From the NCBI RefSeq assembly GCF_003368295.1, contig NC_039245.1, positions 13,459,963 through 13,523,962 on the forward strand: a stretch of DNA of 64,000 nucleotides, given 5' to 3'. The position numbers were made by a program, and so were the translations under genes. Origin of the DNA: Carassius auratus (taxonomy: Eukaryota > Chordata > Actinopteri > Cypriniformes > Cyprinidae). The notes under the pieces were generated by a model. That model saw nothing but the letters and a program-made list of their open reading frames with translations. It ran no database searches and had not been told where the DNA came from. Below, one piece after another: positions 13,398 to 23,842 of this stretch; within the stretch, counting starts at the first letter, position 1; each line of letters begins with the position of its first letter.

Positions 13398-13706
13398 ATG
13401 ACAAAGAACTTTAATACCGTAAATGTTATAAATTGGGAGCACGATGAAAACTTCTTACGACGATCAAATGGTCTCAAATTGTCCCATCCATCCATCCCGT
13501 CGCTGTTAACAGAGGTAACGTTAGATGATTTGAAGAAGTGGCCAGAGGTAACCTAACATTATATATTTAACTACTTCATCCTGTCAGAAGGAGTTGACGG
13601 AACAGCAAGGAAAAATTATAAAAGTACAGAGGCCTACCAGTATTTACATAGTGAGAAAGTGGGTCGTGTACTGTTACACAGCGAGGGTAATTGGGGTGGG
13701 ATGTAG
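13398..13706 (+). pseudogene. N-terminal fragment of a YqaJ/SWIM-type element protein
   Basis: From the ATG the plus strand reads INWEHDENFLRRSNG and HPSIPSLLTEVTLDDLKKWPE. After about 40 bases comes a second open block, EGVDGTARKNYKSTEAYQY then LHSEKVGRV. Both blocks match my recollection of the start of large fish proteins that carry a SWIM zinc finger and a YqaJ-type recombinase/nuclease domain and are spread by mobile elements. Here the blocks lie in different frames. The gap between them has GT and AG ends but is too short for a vertebrate intron, and the phase does not fit. The frame then stops at 13704, and no SWIM or nuclease domain follows. I therefore call it a truncated relic. Family recognition is from memory and moderate. 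Confidence 0.45.
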
Positions 13707-13978
13707 AGGGTGTGAGTGAAGACTGTAAATATATTAAATAACTTGTTTTAAATCAGTTGTTTTTAAACAAGAGACGGACTGTGTTTTGGGTTTGAAAAAT
13801 TTCAACATTTAATTTCCATATGTAATAAACCAAGATGGAATTAACTTGCAAACTTGACATGACTTATTCCTTCAATTCGGAGATTATAGATTAAAAAGAT
13901 CAAATTAAGATAAATAAATAAAAACTTTTCACAGCAGGTAATGTCAGGTGACACTGTAAAGGTTTGTAAAAATAACAA

Positions 13979-14579
13979 TTACAGCAGGTAACTTCTGGTG
14001 ACTTTCAGCAAGATTGAGGGCATGTGGATCTGATCACCCTCACAGTTGTCCACTGCATCACTGGCGGTCATCAATACATCTGTGGAAATAATTAAACATT
14101 TTTACATTAGTACTTAAAATATATCACGAGAATTAATATATGATTGGACCCGAACTTAGAACAGTGTGTGTGCGAGAGAGAGAGATGCATTAGAAACAAA
14201 ACAGTATACAAGTTAGTGTTTGAGGTCTTTACACACACACAAGCGACGTTCACTTGCAGAACGCAAGCTTCTAAATGGTGTCTAAAGTCTGAAGTAATGA
14301 ATTTAGGTAAATGGATGCAGAGCTAGTGGTAGTTTTGTAGGCAAACATCAATTCCTTGAATTTTATGCGAGCAGTTATTAGTAGCCAGTGCAAATTGATA
14401 TGTATTCATAGAACGGACTTCATAAATCTAATCTCTTAGGCGAGCAAACACATAGCTAGTTAAGTTAAGGTTAGCTTACCCAAATCTGACAACCTTTTCA
14501 GGCCCCGGCGTGACTTCTTTACATCGTAGTCGAGCCATTTCTCGGGGTAAAAGTGTTCGTCAGTCGCCTTCCTGTCCAT
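13979..14579 (-). CDS. hypothetical two-exon small protein (66 aa)
   Basis: Exon 1 (14480-14579) starts with ATG and encodes MDRKATDEHFYPEKWLDYD and a basic segment KKSRRGLKR, ending at a GTAAGC donor. Exon 2 (13979-14079) follows a pyrimidine-rich acceptor TTTCCACAG and ends in TAA. The joined length is 201 nt, an intact frame of 66 codons plus stop, with an intron of about 400 bases. I do not recognise the protein. It is convergent with the YqaJ/SWIM fragment and lies upstream of the Harbinger genes, so it may be a remnant of either element. Transcription evidence would be needed to accept it as a gene. Confidence 0.3.
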
Positions 14580-14839
14580 GAGATGTTATGAACACACATA
14601 AGAGCGCTAGGGTGGGCACTTCAAATTTAGCGCCTTTATCCATTGTCTCAGGTGCTTCTCTTCTTTAGGTGGTGGGTGTAAATTGCTTCACAATGTGTTC
14701 GTTACATTGTTGGTGCGATTGTTTTTTTTATACAATTGTTATTCAGCCCCTAACTGAGCATATAATACTTTTACATTTATTTGTGTTCTGTTATATAGCC
14801 ACTAGCTTAGGTAACATTACACCACTTCTCCTTTGCTGA

Positions 14840-15420
14840 GATAATCCTCCACCTCACAGGTGATACATATAGATATTGAGTAGACAGCATGATTATTGCA
14901 CAGGAGCGTGCCACTGGTATGCTGACTGCAAGAATGTCCATCAGAGCTGTTGCCTGTGAATTTAATGTTCATTTTTCTACCATAAGCCATCTCCAACGGC
15001 ATTTTAGATAATTTGTACATCCAACCGGCCTCACAAACGCAGACCATGTGTTACCACACCAGCCCAGGGCCTCCACATCCAGCATCTTATCCTCCAAGAT
15101 CGTCTGAGACCAGCCATCCAGACAGTTTCTGCAACAATTGGTTTGCAGAACCAAATAACTTCTGCACAAACTGACAGAAACCATCTCAGGGAAGCTCAGC
15201 TGCTGCTCGTCGTCCTCATCGGGGTCTCGACCTGACTGCAGTGCGTCGTCGTAACCGACTTGAGGGGGCAAATGCTTTTTTTGGAGAGGTGTTCTCTTCA
15301 CGGATGAATCCCGGTTTTCACTGGACATGGCAGATGGCAGACAGTGTGGGTGAGCGGTTTGCTGATGTCAACGAGTGGCCCATGGTGGTGGTGGGGTTAT
15401 TGTATGGGCAGCAGAAGCTT
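14840..15420 (+). mobile_element. Tc1-like transposon relic (transposase fragment)
   Basis: The plus strand carries the N-terminal DNA-binding part of a fish Tc1 transposase (RMSIRAVACEFNVHFSTIS at 14931). Degenerate sequence follows, then the first catalytic block VLFTDESRFSLDMADGRQCG near 15290 and the downstream HGGGGVIVWA. The frame is broken by stops and an internal deletion, and the part with the last catalytic residues is missing. No terminal inverted repeats are evident. The fragment sits where the first exon of the Myb-like gene of the Harbinger element would be expected. Confidence 0.8.
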
Positions 15421-15621
15421 AATCTATGTGCCAGAAACATCAAGAGGATTCATACTTTTTGTTTGTTGTTTCATGCTGAACTGGTGTTGATGAATGTCAA
15501 TTCAATTAATATTCTCACTTTTTTTAAGTTGCATTGTCTGGAGATTTTTCCTTTTTTTCCACTGTCCAATTTCTGTTTGATTTATTATTAAGGGGCAAAT
15601 TATAATCTATATAAAATAAAA

Positions 15622-15764
15622 ACACATACACACACACACACATACACATGTGTGTATATATATATGTGTGTGTATATATATATATGTGTATGTGTGTATA
15701 TATGTGTATATATATATGTGTATGTGTATATATATATATATATATATGTATATGTGTGTGTATA

Positions 15765-15841
<77 letters not shown>

Positions 15842-15842
15842 T
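15622..15842 (+). repeat. compound (CA)n/(TG)n/(TA)n microsatellite
   Basis: About 220 bases of alternating purine-pyrimidine repeats in blocks of ACAC, TATA and TGTG. It produces spurious open frames in all three plus-strand frames. Such sequence can adopt Z-DNA or cruciform structures. Confidence 0.95.
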
Positions 15843-15970
15843 TGTAGATTTATTTACAATATATTATGTGAACATTAAGTTTATTTACTTATATGCAATG
15901 TACAGTTAAAAGAAGCATTAATTGAATATTTGAATGTTTTAAAATTTATTTACATTTCTAAAAATATGTA

Positions 15971-17032
15971 GATATACATGCAATATCGGAAATTAATATC
16001 ACCCCACCTGAGGAGCTGGCTCTGTACCTTAATAAAGGGCGACCAGTGGTTGCTGGCATTCCAGGGGGCAGTTCATCACACATACTATGCACCACAAGTG
16101 ATGGTGAAAAAAGGGTGAAATGTAAGTTTACCTCTATGATTTGTTTAAATTTTTTGTCCTGATAAATTACTATCTACTGTCACTTAAAGGCTTTTTGAAC
16201 AAGATTAATTTTTATCTAGGCTTATTTTATTTAACTGCATATGATGTATTATTTTCTTTGATAATATTTAGAATTTAACGGGTTGTGTGTTCTTATAGAT
16301 ACTGATGGACGGATTGTATTATTGGACTCTCCAGAAAGAACACAGTCTGTCACAGTTGTAAATGATTTGTTGTCAGGTACTTTTAGGGATTTTTTTTTTT
16401 TTTTTTTTTTTTAAATAATGTATACTTGAATATTTCTCTTGTATGATGAAGATGATGATCTGGTGTGACAGAAGTGGACAATGCTGGTAGATCCACTGAG
16501 GTATGATGCATGCCATTATGATGTATGGCCCCTTTTTGCATTAGAGTAACAAACTGTCATTGTCCTTTCATAGTACATACCTAGGGATTTGCCCACAGAT
16601 GAGGGTCCTTCAGCCTCAGCACACAATCTAAGCAGGGTAAGAATTTGTGTCCATGTGTCCATATTTGAATTTTATTGTCTGACCAAACAATCTCATTTAT
16701 TACATTTTTCCACCTTAGTTGCCAGCAAAGGAGCTGTATAAAGTCCATCTTCAAAAACAAATAAGAAAAAGTGACATGGAGATGGACCTTATACAGCTTC
16801 AAATGGAAGAGAAAAGGCTCCTCATTAAAAAAGCAGCACTTGAAATAGAATTACTTGAGAATCGCTTTAAGGTGAGAACTTGTCTGAATATTAATCTGTT
16901 GCATGTTAAAAGTGGTCTGTCTGTCTGTATGTATGTATGTATGTATGCATGTATGTATGTGTAAAGCAATATATTAAAAAAAACATTTTAATGAATTTTA
17001 CTTTTATTGTTTTTCAGGAAATGAAGAAATAA
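15971..17032 (+). CDS. Myb/SANT-like DNA-binding partner protein of a Harbinger transposon, C-terminal exons
   Basis: Exons with consistent phase: 15971-16121, 16299-16376, 16472-16500, 16574-16636, 16719-16871 and 17018-17032 (stop TAA). They encode a proline/serine region (PPEELALYLNKGRPVVAGIP), linker pieces, and a strongly predicted C-terminal coiled coil (LYKVHLQKQIRKSDMEMDLI, then QMEEKRLLIKKAALEIELLE). This matches the tail of the Myb-like protein that fish Harbinger elements encode beside the transposase and that helps it enter the nucleus and bind DNA. The N-terminal Myb/SANT trihelix is not found upstream, where a Tc1 relic and a long microsatellite lie, so the gene is probably truncated. 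It converges tail to tail with HARBI1, whose stop is 29 bases away. Confidence 0.7.
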
Positions 17033-17060
17033 ACTGCCTGGCAGACCAGTGCAAAAAAAA

Positions 17061-18357
17061 CTAATAAAAGTAATTTTGACAAATCCTGTCTCTCAAAAGT
17101 CTTCCGTCTCTGTTGGCATCTAAAATCTGTCGGTGTTCCTCTGGGCCATCTTCCTCAATACAAGGAGGGTGGCTCTCTCCTCTTATAGTGGCAATATTGT
17201 GAAGCACAACACAAGACACAATAATGTCGCATGCCCTCTCTGGACTAACCTGGAGCCCACGCAGACACTGAAACCGAGATTTGAGGATCCCTATAATCAT
17301 CTCCACCTTGGCCCGTGTTCGGCTGTGAGCCAGGTTAAACCGTGTCTGTGGTCCAGGCTCAGGTTCAGGGTAGGGTGTCATTAAATAGGGCAGACAAGGG
17401 TATCCTCTGTCCCCCAGCAAGTAACCATTGTACTGTCCTGTAATGATTGAAGTGTACAACACAAATATAGTAAAAACGAAAAAACAAAAATTGTATAAAG
17501 CAAATCATACCCTGCTGAAATGTCTGGCATAATGATGACTCGCGGAAAATTCTGGCATCATGCACAGATCCTGGCCATTTTGCCTTGACATTGGTGATGA
17601 TTTGGGTTGCCTCACATATTACCTATAGTTAGTGGAAAAAGTAATGACTTTGATGATTTTAAGAAGGGGAAAAAATTAAGTTGTTACCTGCACATTGATA
17701 CTATGAATAGATTTCCTATTAACATAGTCTCCCTCATTTATTGATGGAGCTTTAATAGGAATGTGAGTGCCATCAATGCACCCAATTACATTTGGAAACC
17801 CTGAAACAGAAAGTTATGGAAGTATGAAGTGTGTGCATAATGAATACATGTATAGATATTAATAATATGACTAAATATTAAATATGCGTCATATATTTTA
17901 CTACAAAGGACAAACCTGCCACTCTGTGGAATTCGTCTTTAATAACAAGCAGAGGTTTATGGCCAGGGAACTGTACAAACGTGGGTAACAACTGTTTAAG
18001 TGCCGGACACACTGTACGAACGGCTCTACACACAGTTGCCTTTCCCACATGCTCTGAATCGCCCACACTGTACAAAAAATGGCCAGACGCAAAAAACCTA
18101 AGTGCTATGCACAGAATGTTTTCTGTGCTAAGCGCAGAGCCGCGGTTTGTCACATTTGCGATATGCGGTTTTAAAAGACGTGTTAAATAAACTAATGAAT
18201 CTTTTGAAAAACGATAACGCTCTTTTAAATATTCATTAGGGTATGCAAACACATCAATACACGGTCTTATAACCCTCTCCCGACGAAAAAAACCTCGTAT
18301 AATTTGTGCTTCTACGTCCACAGGATCCTCGTCAAAAGGGCACGCCATGCTCACCAA
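17061..18357 (-). CDS. harbi1-like: Harbinger-type DDE transposase (HARBI1-like nuclease)
   Basis: Four minus-strand exons: 17916-18357, 17688-17800, 17511-17622 and 17061-17437, all with GT-AG borders. The total is 1044 nt, so 347 codons plus stop with no lesion. Visible motifs are FPNVIGCIDGTHIPI (first Asp), GSVHDARIF, GYLLGDRGYP (second Asp) and VEMIIGILKSRF (catalytic Glu), in the order and spacing of PIF/Harbinger transposases. The usual length of the family is about 350 residues. A second in-frame ATG nine bases downstream (MACPFDEDP) is an equally good start. The protein would cut and rejoin the element's terminal repeats with 3-bp TWA targets, together with the Myb-like partner. Because the partner is truncated, transposition would need help in trans. 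Confidence 0.88.
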
Positions 18358-18384
18358 CCTTCTGAAACGAAGTTACACTGAAAC

Positions 18385-18408
18385 ATAACCTGCTCTCGAG
18401 CAGGTTAT
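18385..18408. repeat. palindrome near the Harbinger right end
   Basis: Arms ATAACCTGCTC and GAGCAGGTTAT are perfect 11-bp inverted repeats around two bases. The same word ACATAACCTGCTTTTTGGAA recurs at 18520-18539, followed by CCCCC. These look like subterminal transposase-binding repeats of the Harbinger element. I could not find its left terminal repeat. Confidence 0.6.
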
Positions 18409-18603
18409 CTTCAGAGAGTCAGTTGCTATGGTTACATACATACCCAGAAAGTTACCTCTGTTTTTGGAACCGAACGTTGAGGTTATCTACGAACTTACCC
18501 TTAAACATACCCAGGTATGTCACATAACCTGCTTTTTGGAATACCCCCCTGGCCTGTTTAAGCTCTCCACAAAACAAACAAAACAAACCCTGCAAATGAT
18601 TAA

Positions 18604-18771
18604 TGTCGCGTCTTTTAAATGAAGACTCTGGATTCAAACTGTATGAACGTGTTCACTTTACTTTCTTTAGGCAACGTTAAACATACATAACTTACTGGCG
18701 CTTCCTCGTCGCCTTCCTTGTGACATCATCAACCTCTCGCCAACCTAGAACACCATAGCAACAACACCACA
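18604..18771 (-). repeat. 3' LTR of gypsy element 1
   Basis: 168 bp, TG...CA, reading identical to 24928-25095. The polypurine tract AGAAAGGGGAGA (minus strand, about 18772-18783) abuts it on the internal side. Confidence 0.95.
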
Positions 18772-18900
18772 TCTCCCCTTTCTAGAGATCAAAGGGTCGA
18801 CTACCTTTGTCTCAACAGACCTTAGAGGATTATTCTGCCTCTTTTGCTGGAAGGTGTGCTCCTATCTAACTCTTAAACAAACCAAGTAATTATAACATTT

Positions 18901-20794
18901 TAGGGCTGTACTAGAATAATCGAATATTCGAATATTCGTTCGGTGGGGTGGCATTCGATTTTCAGTTTTGAGATTCGAATATTCTTTTTTTTTTTTTCAA
19001 CACGTGACTTCCGTCGCGGATTCATTCTCACTCATGCTTGAACCGCCCGTTGGCGAACGTAGTGATTTATTTAATCTCATACTGAATAGGTACAAAATGC
19101 CCAAGACCTCAGCTGTTTGGGAGTAGGCTTGTTGCGATAGTCGGTGTTACCGGTGATACACGGTGTTTAACCCACCTACCGGTCATAGCACTTGACCACC
19201 GGCACCGTCCCCATCGTGTTGAAGCTTTAACCTATAGCAATAAAGCACTTAATTCAGTTACTGACTACGTGCCTTCTTATTTAGCGTGAGCGGAACGAGC
19301 GCCGCAGTAAAGCAGCAGGTGTCCGATTTTATTTATCATTTGAGGAGAATGAGGCGAGCTAAAGGATGGCGGAAGATCTGGTTTCAAAGCGAAATGCAAA
19401 AGCACCTATTTGGAAATATTTTGGATTCAAACCAAATGCCAACAGGGATGTGTTTGATTTTCGTTCGTTGCATATTCGATGGTTGTGCGGTGTTTTTTTT
19501 TTTTTTTTTAGCTGAAAAAGCCAAGGCAGGCACTTTATTTAACGAATAGGGAATTTTATATAATTTATATAATATAGTAATATTTTATATAAATTCTTGT
19601 TTGATACTTCCACAATGTGTGCAGTGGTTCGTTTTGTTAATAAATGCACTTTAAAGGCGTTTCATAAGTGCTTTTGTTTAGTTTTTGCATGTTGTGTTAA
19701 GTTATTATTCATTTTGCAATATGCAATACAAGCGAGTGTCTTATTGTTTTGTGTATTTTTATTAAGAAAAAAATAAATTAACCCATGGTTAATTCAAACA
19801 AATGCTACTGAATTGCCGCTAATTAAAGTGAAAGTAAATTGAGACGTGTGCACGTCTGCACGACCGCATTTTCGGCCACCCGAAATCCCCGACACGCAAC
19901 CCCGGTGACACCGGGATTACCGGTTTTTTCACACGTCGATTAACCGGTGGAAAAAATCTGTCACCGCAACATCCCTATTTGGGAGCACTTTAAATTAAGT
20001 GAGGATGACAAGACAAAGGCAGTGTGTCAAATATGCGATTTGAAACTTGCCTACCACAACAGCACCACAAGTTTGAAAAATCACCTGATTGCACGCGGCA
20101 AAAAAAAAAAAAAAAAAAAAACTGCTTTTATGCGCTTAATTTGCTTTGATAAATAGGCTAATTGCAACATGCTTTCAATAAAAGCATCACGCATTTTAAA
20201 GATTTAAATTAACAAAAAGTCAGAATAAGACAAAATAAATCCCTTATATAGAATAAAACTAATTGTAATAGATATTACATTTTGTGTCATTTTAAAAACA
20301 ATTCATTTATTCTTATGCTACCGTGTTCTTTATTTATTACAGTTCGTTGAAATCACTGTGTGTTACTAATTTAATTTCTGTTTTGGGATTCATTTGTTTT
20401 AAAGAAATGTTCGTTATTAATACCTTATTAAAGTTCTTGCTCTCAACAGACTTTGTGTTTTGTATCACTTGTGCACTGTCCGTTTTCGGAGCATAAACCT
20501 GGCCGTGTAATGCGTACCGGAAACTGTTCTAATTAAAAGATTATTAAATGTTTATTAATATTTAAAGAATGTGTGCCACCTGATCATTGTACCAAATGCA
20601 ACACTGCACTCCACTGGGTCTGCCGCAACACATTTACGATGCCGAAGAGTGAAACGTGAAGTCGTGAAAGATGATACAAATGCAAACCGACACTATTATT
20701 ATATATTTAGCCCCACCCACCGAAGCTTCGAATATTCGATATTGATTGCTACCTAAGCTTCGAAGCTCAAAAAATGGCATTCGAAACAGCCCTA
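18901..20794 (+). mobile_element. hAT transposon (outer), inserted in gypsy element 1
   Basis: Ends are TAGGGCTGT and ACAGCCCTA, flanked by the 8-bp duplication TAACATTT (18893-18900 and 20795-20802), diagnostic of hAT elements. Both subterminal regions are rich in TCGAATATTCG words. Inside, the plus strand encodes the start of a BED zinc finger, MPKTSAVWEHFKLSEDD, followed by KAVCQICDLKLAY and SLKNHL with Cys-Cys-His ligands. This finger is split at 19123 by a second hAT element. The rest of the transposase is missing, so the copy is non-autonomous. Confidence 0.93.
19124..19977 (+). mobile_element. hAT transposon (inner), inserted in the outer hAT
   Basis: Ends TAGGCTTGTTGCG and the reverse complement of TAGGGATGTTGCG are flanked by the 8-bp duplication TTTGGGAG (19116-19123 and 19978-19985). 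Subterminal sequence carries repeated ACCGGT words. From 19366 a short frame reads MAEDLVSKRNAKAPIWKYFG, the start of a BED-finger hAT transposase (ZBED-like), which then decays. At 854 bp it is an internally deleted copy. Its target is the outer element's BED-finger exon, which is exactly restored when one duplication copy is removed. Confidence 0.92.
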
Positions 20795-20893
20795 TAACAT
20801 TTGTCTTCATATTTCGAACATTCTTTTTTTCTATATGTACATTAAGTGGCAATGTATTTGTAACTGTAATGCAGCAGTAAACCACACACTTGT

Positions 20894-23611
20894 TTACAGG
20901 TTCAACCTTGCAGGTTTCACGATCCGTCTCCCACACCTAGTTCTAGGTGTAGACACCACATCAGGAATGTCCTGCTCCTCTGATTCCTGAGTGACAGGGT
21001 GCGACTCAGTGATTGTGTCCGAGGACTGATCTTGTGTATCATTTTTATCATCCTTAGCTGACGCTTGCATAGGTACCAGATGGTAACGATTACGTCTCAC
21101 AGTCCCATGTTGCGTATTCACAAGGTAAGACCATGGAGCCAAGTGACTGGCCACAATCGTTCCTGATTCTTTAGCATCAGACACCCAGACTTCTTCCCCC
21201 GGCTGTAGTGTGCTGAGTTTTCTAGCTCTATGATGTTTATTGAAGCGCTCTGCATCTGCACTCTTTCTTTCCTTCTCCTTTCTGAAAATTGCATCAGTAT
21301 CAGGAAGTGCTGGATCTAGCAATGATGAGAGTGTGGGCACAGTTGTTCGCAGCCTTCTTCCCATAAGAAGCTGTGCTGGGCTGTACCCATTCTGCAAGGG
21401 AGTAGCACGATACGCTAGGAGAGCAAGGTAAGGGTCATCAGCTTTCTTGAAAAGAGCTTTTATTGTCTTGACTGCACGTTCAGCCTCTCCATTGCTCTGG
21501 GGGAACTTTGGGCTGCTAGTAACGTGGACAAATCCATAAGAAGCAGCAAAGGATGCAAATGAGTGCCCAGAGAATTGTGGCCCATTGTCTGTAATTAGTG
21601 TCTCTGGAACTCCATGCCGTGCGAATATGGATTTCATGTGGACAATGACGTCAGTAGACCTACTGGGTGATAACTGAGCAATCTCCACATACCTGGAATA
21701 GTAATCCACCACTAGCAGGTACGTCTTAGTTCCCAGCATGAATAAATCAGCTCCTAACCTTTGCCAGGGTCTGTCTGGAAACTGAGTGGGCATGAGTGGT
21801 TCTTTTGGGTTTAGTCTCTCCTTGAGGCATGTCCTGCAGTTGAGCACCAATTCCTTCAGCTGATTACTTAACCCTGGCCACCATACTGATTGTCTTGCCC
21901 GCTCTCTGCATTTTACAAGTCCTAAATGCCCCTCATGCAACTTGCTAAGGAAATCATTTCTCATAGCGGCTGGAATGACCAACCTCGTGCCTCTCAGCAA
22001 CAGGTCGTCCTGCACAGTTAAGAGAGCCCGTTCTGCCCAGTAACGCTTCAGTATTGGATCTCTCCGGCTATGCTCTGTCCACCCTTCAACACACAGTTTC
22101 ATCACACTGGAGCATACCTTGTCATTCTTTAAGTCTTCTCTCAGCTGTCCCAGATAGGTTGTGCTTGCTGGCAAATTCCCCATGACAGCGTCAACATAAA
22201 TGTTAGTGTCCTCCCAAAACTCTCTCTCTTCATGAAGCTCACACTGCTTTACCGGAGCACGTGACAGAGTGTCAGCTACCCACAAATCCTTTCCTGGCAC
22301 GTGAACAATGGAGTAGGAGTAATGCATCAGTCGCATTTTGAACCTCTGGATACGAGGAGGGAGAGCATCCAGAGCTTGCGATCCTAAGAGACTCAGTAAT
22401 GGCTTGTGGTCAGTTTCCAATGTGAAATGTTTGCCAATGACAAAGTCTTTGAATCTTTCGCATGCCCATGTGAGCCCCAAGGCTTCTTTCTCCACTTGCG
22501 CATATCTCTGCTTCGTCTGAGAAAGAGATCTTGACGCATACGCTATTGGCTTCCAACCTTCTGGCCACCTTTGAAGTAGGACGGCTCCCAGTCCGTAGGA
22601 CGAAGCATCCGCTGACACTTTACAGTCTCTATTCGCGTCATAGATGGCAAGAACAGGGGGGGATGACAGTACGTCTTTCAGAGCCTGGAACGCATTGGCT
22701 TGTTCAATGCCCCAAATCCAACAGTTCTTTTTCGACAGCAGGTCACGGAGAGCTTTGTCTTTATCCGCCAGTCGGGGAATAAACTTCCCAAGCTGATTTA
22801 CCATCCCCAGGAAGCTCCACAATTGACTCACATTTGAGGGCTCCGTCATGTCCCTGATGGCTGCTGTTTTCATGGGGTCTGGGCTAATGCCATCAGCAGA
22901 AATAATGTGCCCTAAAAAGTGTACTGTCCGCTTTGACAACTCACACTTCTCGACATTAAGGGTCATGCCTGCCTTTTGCATTTTCCTCAGTACTGCATGC
23001 AAACGGGTGTCATGTTCCTCCCTTGTTCTCCCCCACACCAGAACATCATCAATATGACACACCGTGCCTTCCAGTCCTTCAGTAACCTCTGTAGCCATTC
23101 TATTCTGGAAGTGTTCTGGCGCAGATGATATACCGAAGGGAAGCCGTTTGAAGAAGAAACGGCCAAATGGAGTTATGAACGTTGTATAGCGCACAGAATC
23201 CTCTGACAATGGTATCTGCCAGAATCCCATATTGGCATCTAACTTGCTGAAGATCTGTGCTCCAGCAAGCATTCCTAATGTCTGTTCAACTGATGGCAGG
23301 ATGTATTTTTCCCGGCGAACTGACTCATTTAACTTGGAGAGGTCTACACATATCCGAACAGCACCTGACTTCTTTGGGACCACCACCATGCCAGCACACC
23401 AGTCTGTTGGTTCCTCCACCCTGCTGATTACCCCCAAAATCTCCATACGGCTCAGCTCTTCTTTAACTTTACTCATTAAAGGTAACGGGATACGTCTTGG
23501 GGTTTTAAGAGAGAATGGAGAAGCCCCCGGTTTGAGCCTGATAACATATGGCTGTCGTACTTCCCCCAGACCGCTGCACAATTTTGGATAACTTGTCTTT
23601 AATATTTCCAT
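20894..23611 (-). CDS. pol: gypsy element 1 pol: reverse transcriptase, RNase H, integrase
   Basis: A 905-codon open frame counted from the first ATG; the upstream part is cut off by a TGA at about 23627. Order of domains: RT (residues about 20-200, with QIFSKLDANMGFWQIPL and catalytic HIDDVLVWG, His in place of the usual Tyr). Next come RNase H (FKVSADASSYGLGAVL, ending DTLSRAP near 450) and the integrase zinc region (HxxxH...CxxC near 560-610). The integrase core has Asp in ADLFMLGTKT, Asp in ITDNGPQFSG and Glu in SNGEAERAVK, and a C-terminal region follows. The protein copies element RNA to DNA and inserts it. The domains are complete, but expression depends on passing the stop and frameshift upstream. 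Confidence 0.93.
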   Translation of the reverse strand: MEILKTSYPKLCSGLGEVRQPYVIRLKPGASPFSLKTPRRIPLPLMSKVKEELSRMEILGVISRVEEPTDWCAGMVVVPKKSGAVRICVDLSKLNESVRREKYILPSVEQTLGMLAGAQIFSKLDANMGFWQIPLSEDSVRYTTFITPFGRFFFKRLPFGISSAPEHFQNRMATEVTEGLEGTVCHIDDVLVWGRTREEHDTRLHAVLRKMQKAGMTLNVEKCELSKRTVHFLGHIISADGISPDPMKTAAIRDMTEPSNVSQLWSFLGMVNQLGKFIPRLADKDKALRDLLSKKNCWIWGIEQANAFQALKDVLSSPPVLAIYDANRDCKVSADASSYGLGAVLLQRWPEGWKPIAYASRSLSQTKQRYAQVEKEALGLTWACERFKDFVIGKHFTLETDHKPLLSLLGSQALDALPPRIQRFKMRLMHYSYSIVHVPGKDLWVADTLSRAPVKQCELHEEREFWEDTNIYVDAVMGNLPASTTYLGQLREDLKNDKVCSSVMKLCVEGWTEHSRRDPILKRYWAERALLTVQDDLLLRGTRLVIPAAMRNDFLSKLHEGHLGLVKCRERARQSVWWPGLSNQLKELVLNCRTCLKERLNPKEPLMPTQFPDRPWQRLGADLFMLGTKTYLLVVDYYSRYVEIAQLSPSRSTDVIVHMKSIFARHGVPETLITDNGPQFSGHSFASFAASYGFVHVTSSPKFPQSNGEAERAVKTIKALFKKADDPYLALLAYRATPLQNGYSPAQLLMGRRLRTTVPTLSSLLDPALPDTDAIFRKEKERKSADAERFNKHHRARKLSTLQPGEEVWVSDAKESGTIVASHLAPWSYLVNTQHGTVRRNRYHLVPMQASAKDDKNDTQDQSSDTITESHPVTQESEEQDIPDVVSTPRTRCGRRIVKPARLNL

Positions 23612-23612
23612 A

Positions 23613-23842
23613 TCAATGTTATCTAATCATGCCACAAGCTCAAGCTTTGCAATAGCCGGTCTGCCCAGAAGTGCAGTGTGCAGATTTCTGATTATGTACA
23701 CATCTTCCTCAGACTGTTTTTCACCTCTCTTCAACAGCAGACTAGCAACTCCCACAACATCTAAGGGATCTTGCCCTGGACCAAAGTAATGGCCTCGTTG
23801 CATCCTTGAGGGTAGGTGGGTCTTTATTAAAAATCTCCTCAA
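23613..23842 (-). pseudogene. broken protease-RT linker of gypsy element 1
   Basis: This segment encodes the protease C-terminus and linker (FGPGQDPLDVVGVASLLLK, LHTALLGRPAIAKLELVA) in a frame different from gag upstream. It ends in TGA, after which the pol frame continues with LDNIDMEIL. It shows that the element needs two repairs to have a continuous polyprotein, unless the frameshift is programmed. No slippery heptamer is obvious there. Confidence 0.75.

Noticed and set aside
15648..15909. Three overlapping open frames rich in Tyr, Ile, Cys and Val
   Set aside because: They are translations of the TG/TA microsatellite.
23227..23611. Plus-strand frame opposite gypsy 1 pol start
   Set aside because: Shadow of the RT coding sequence.
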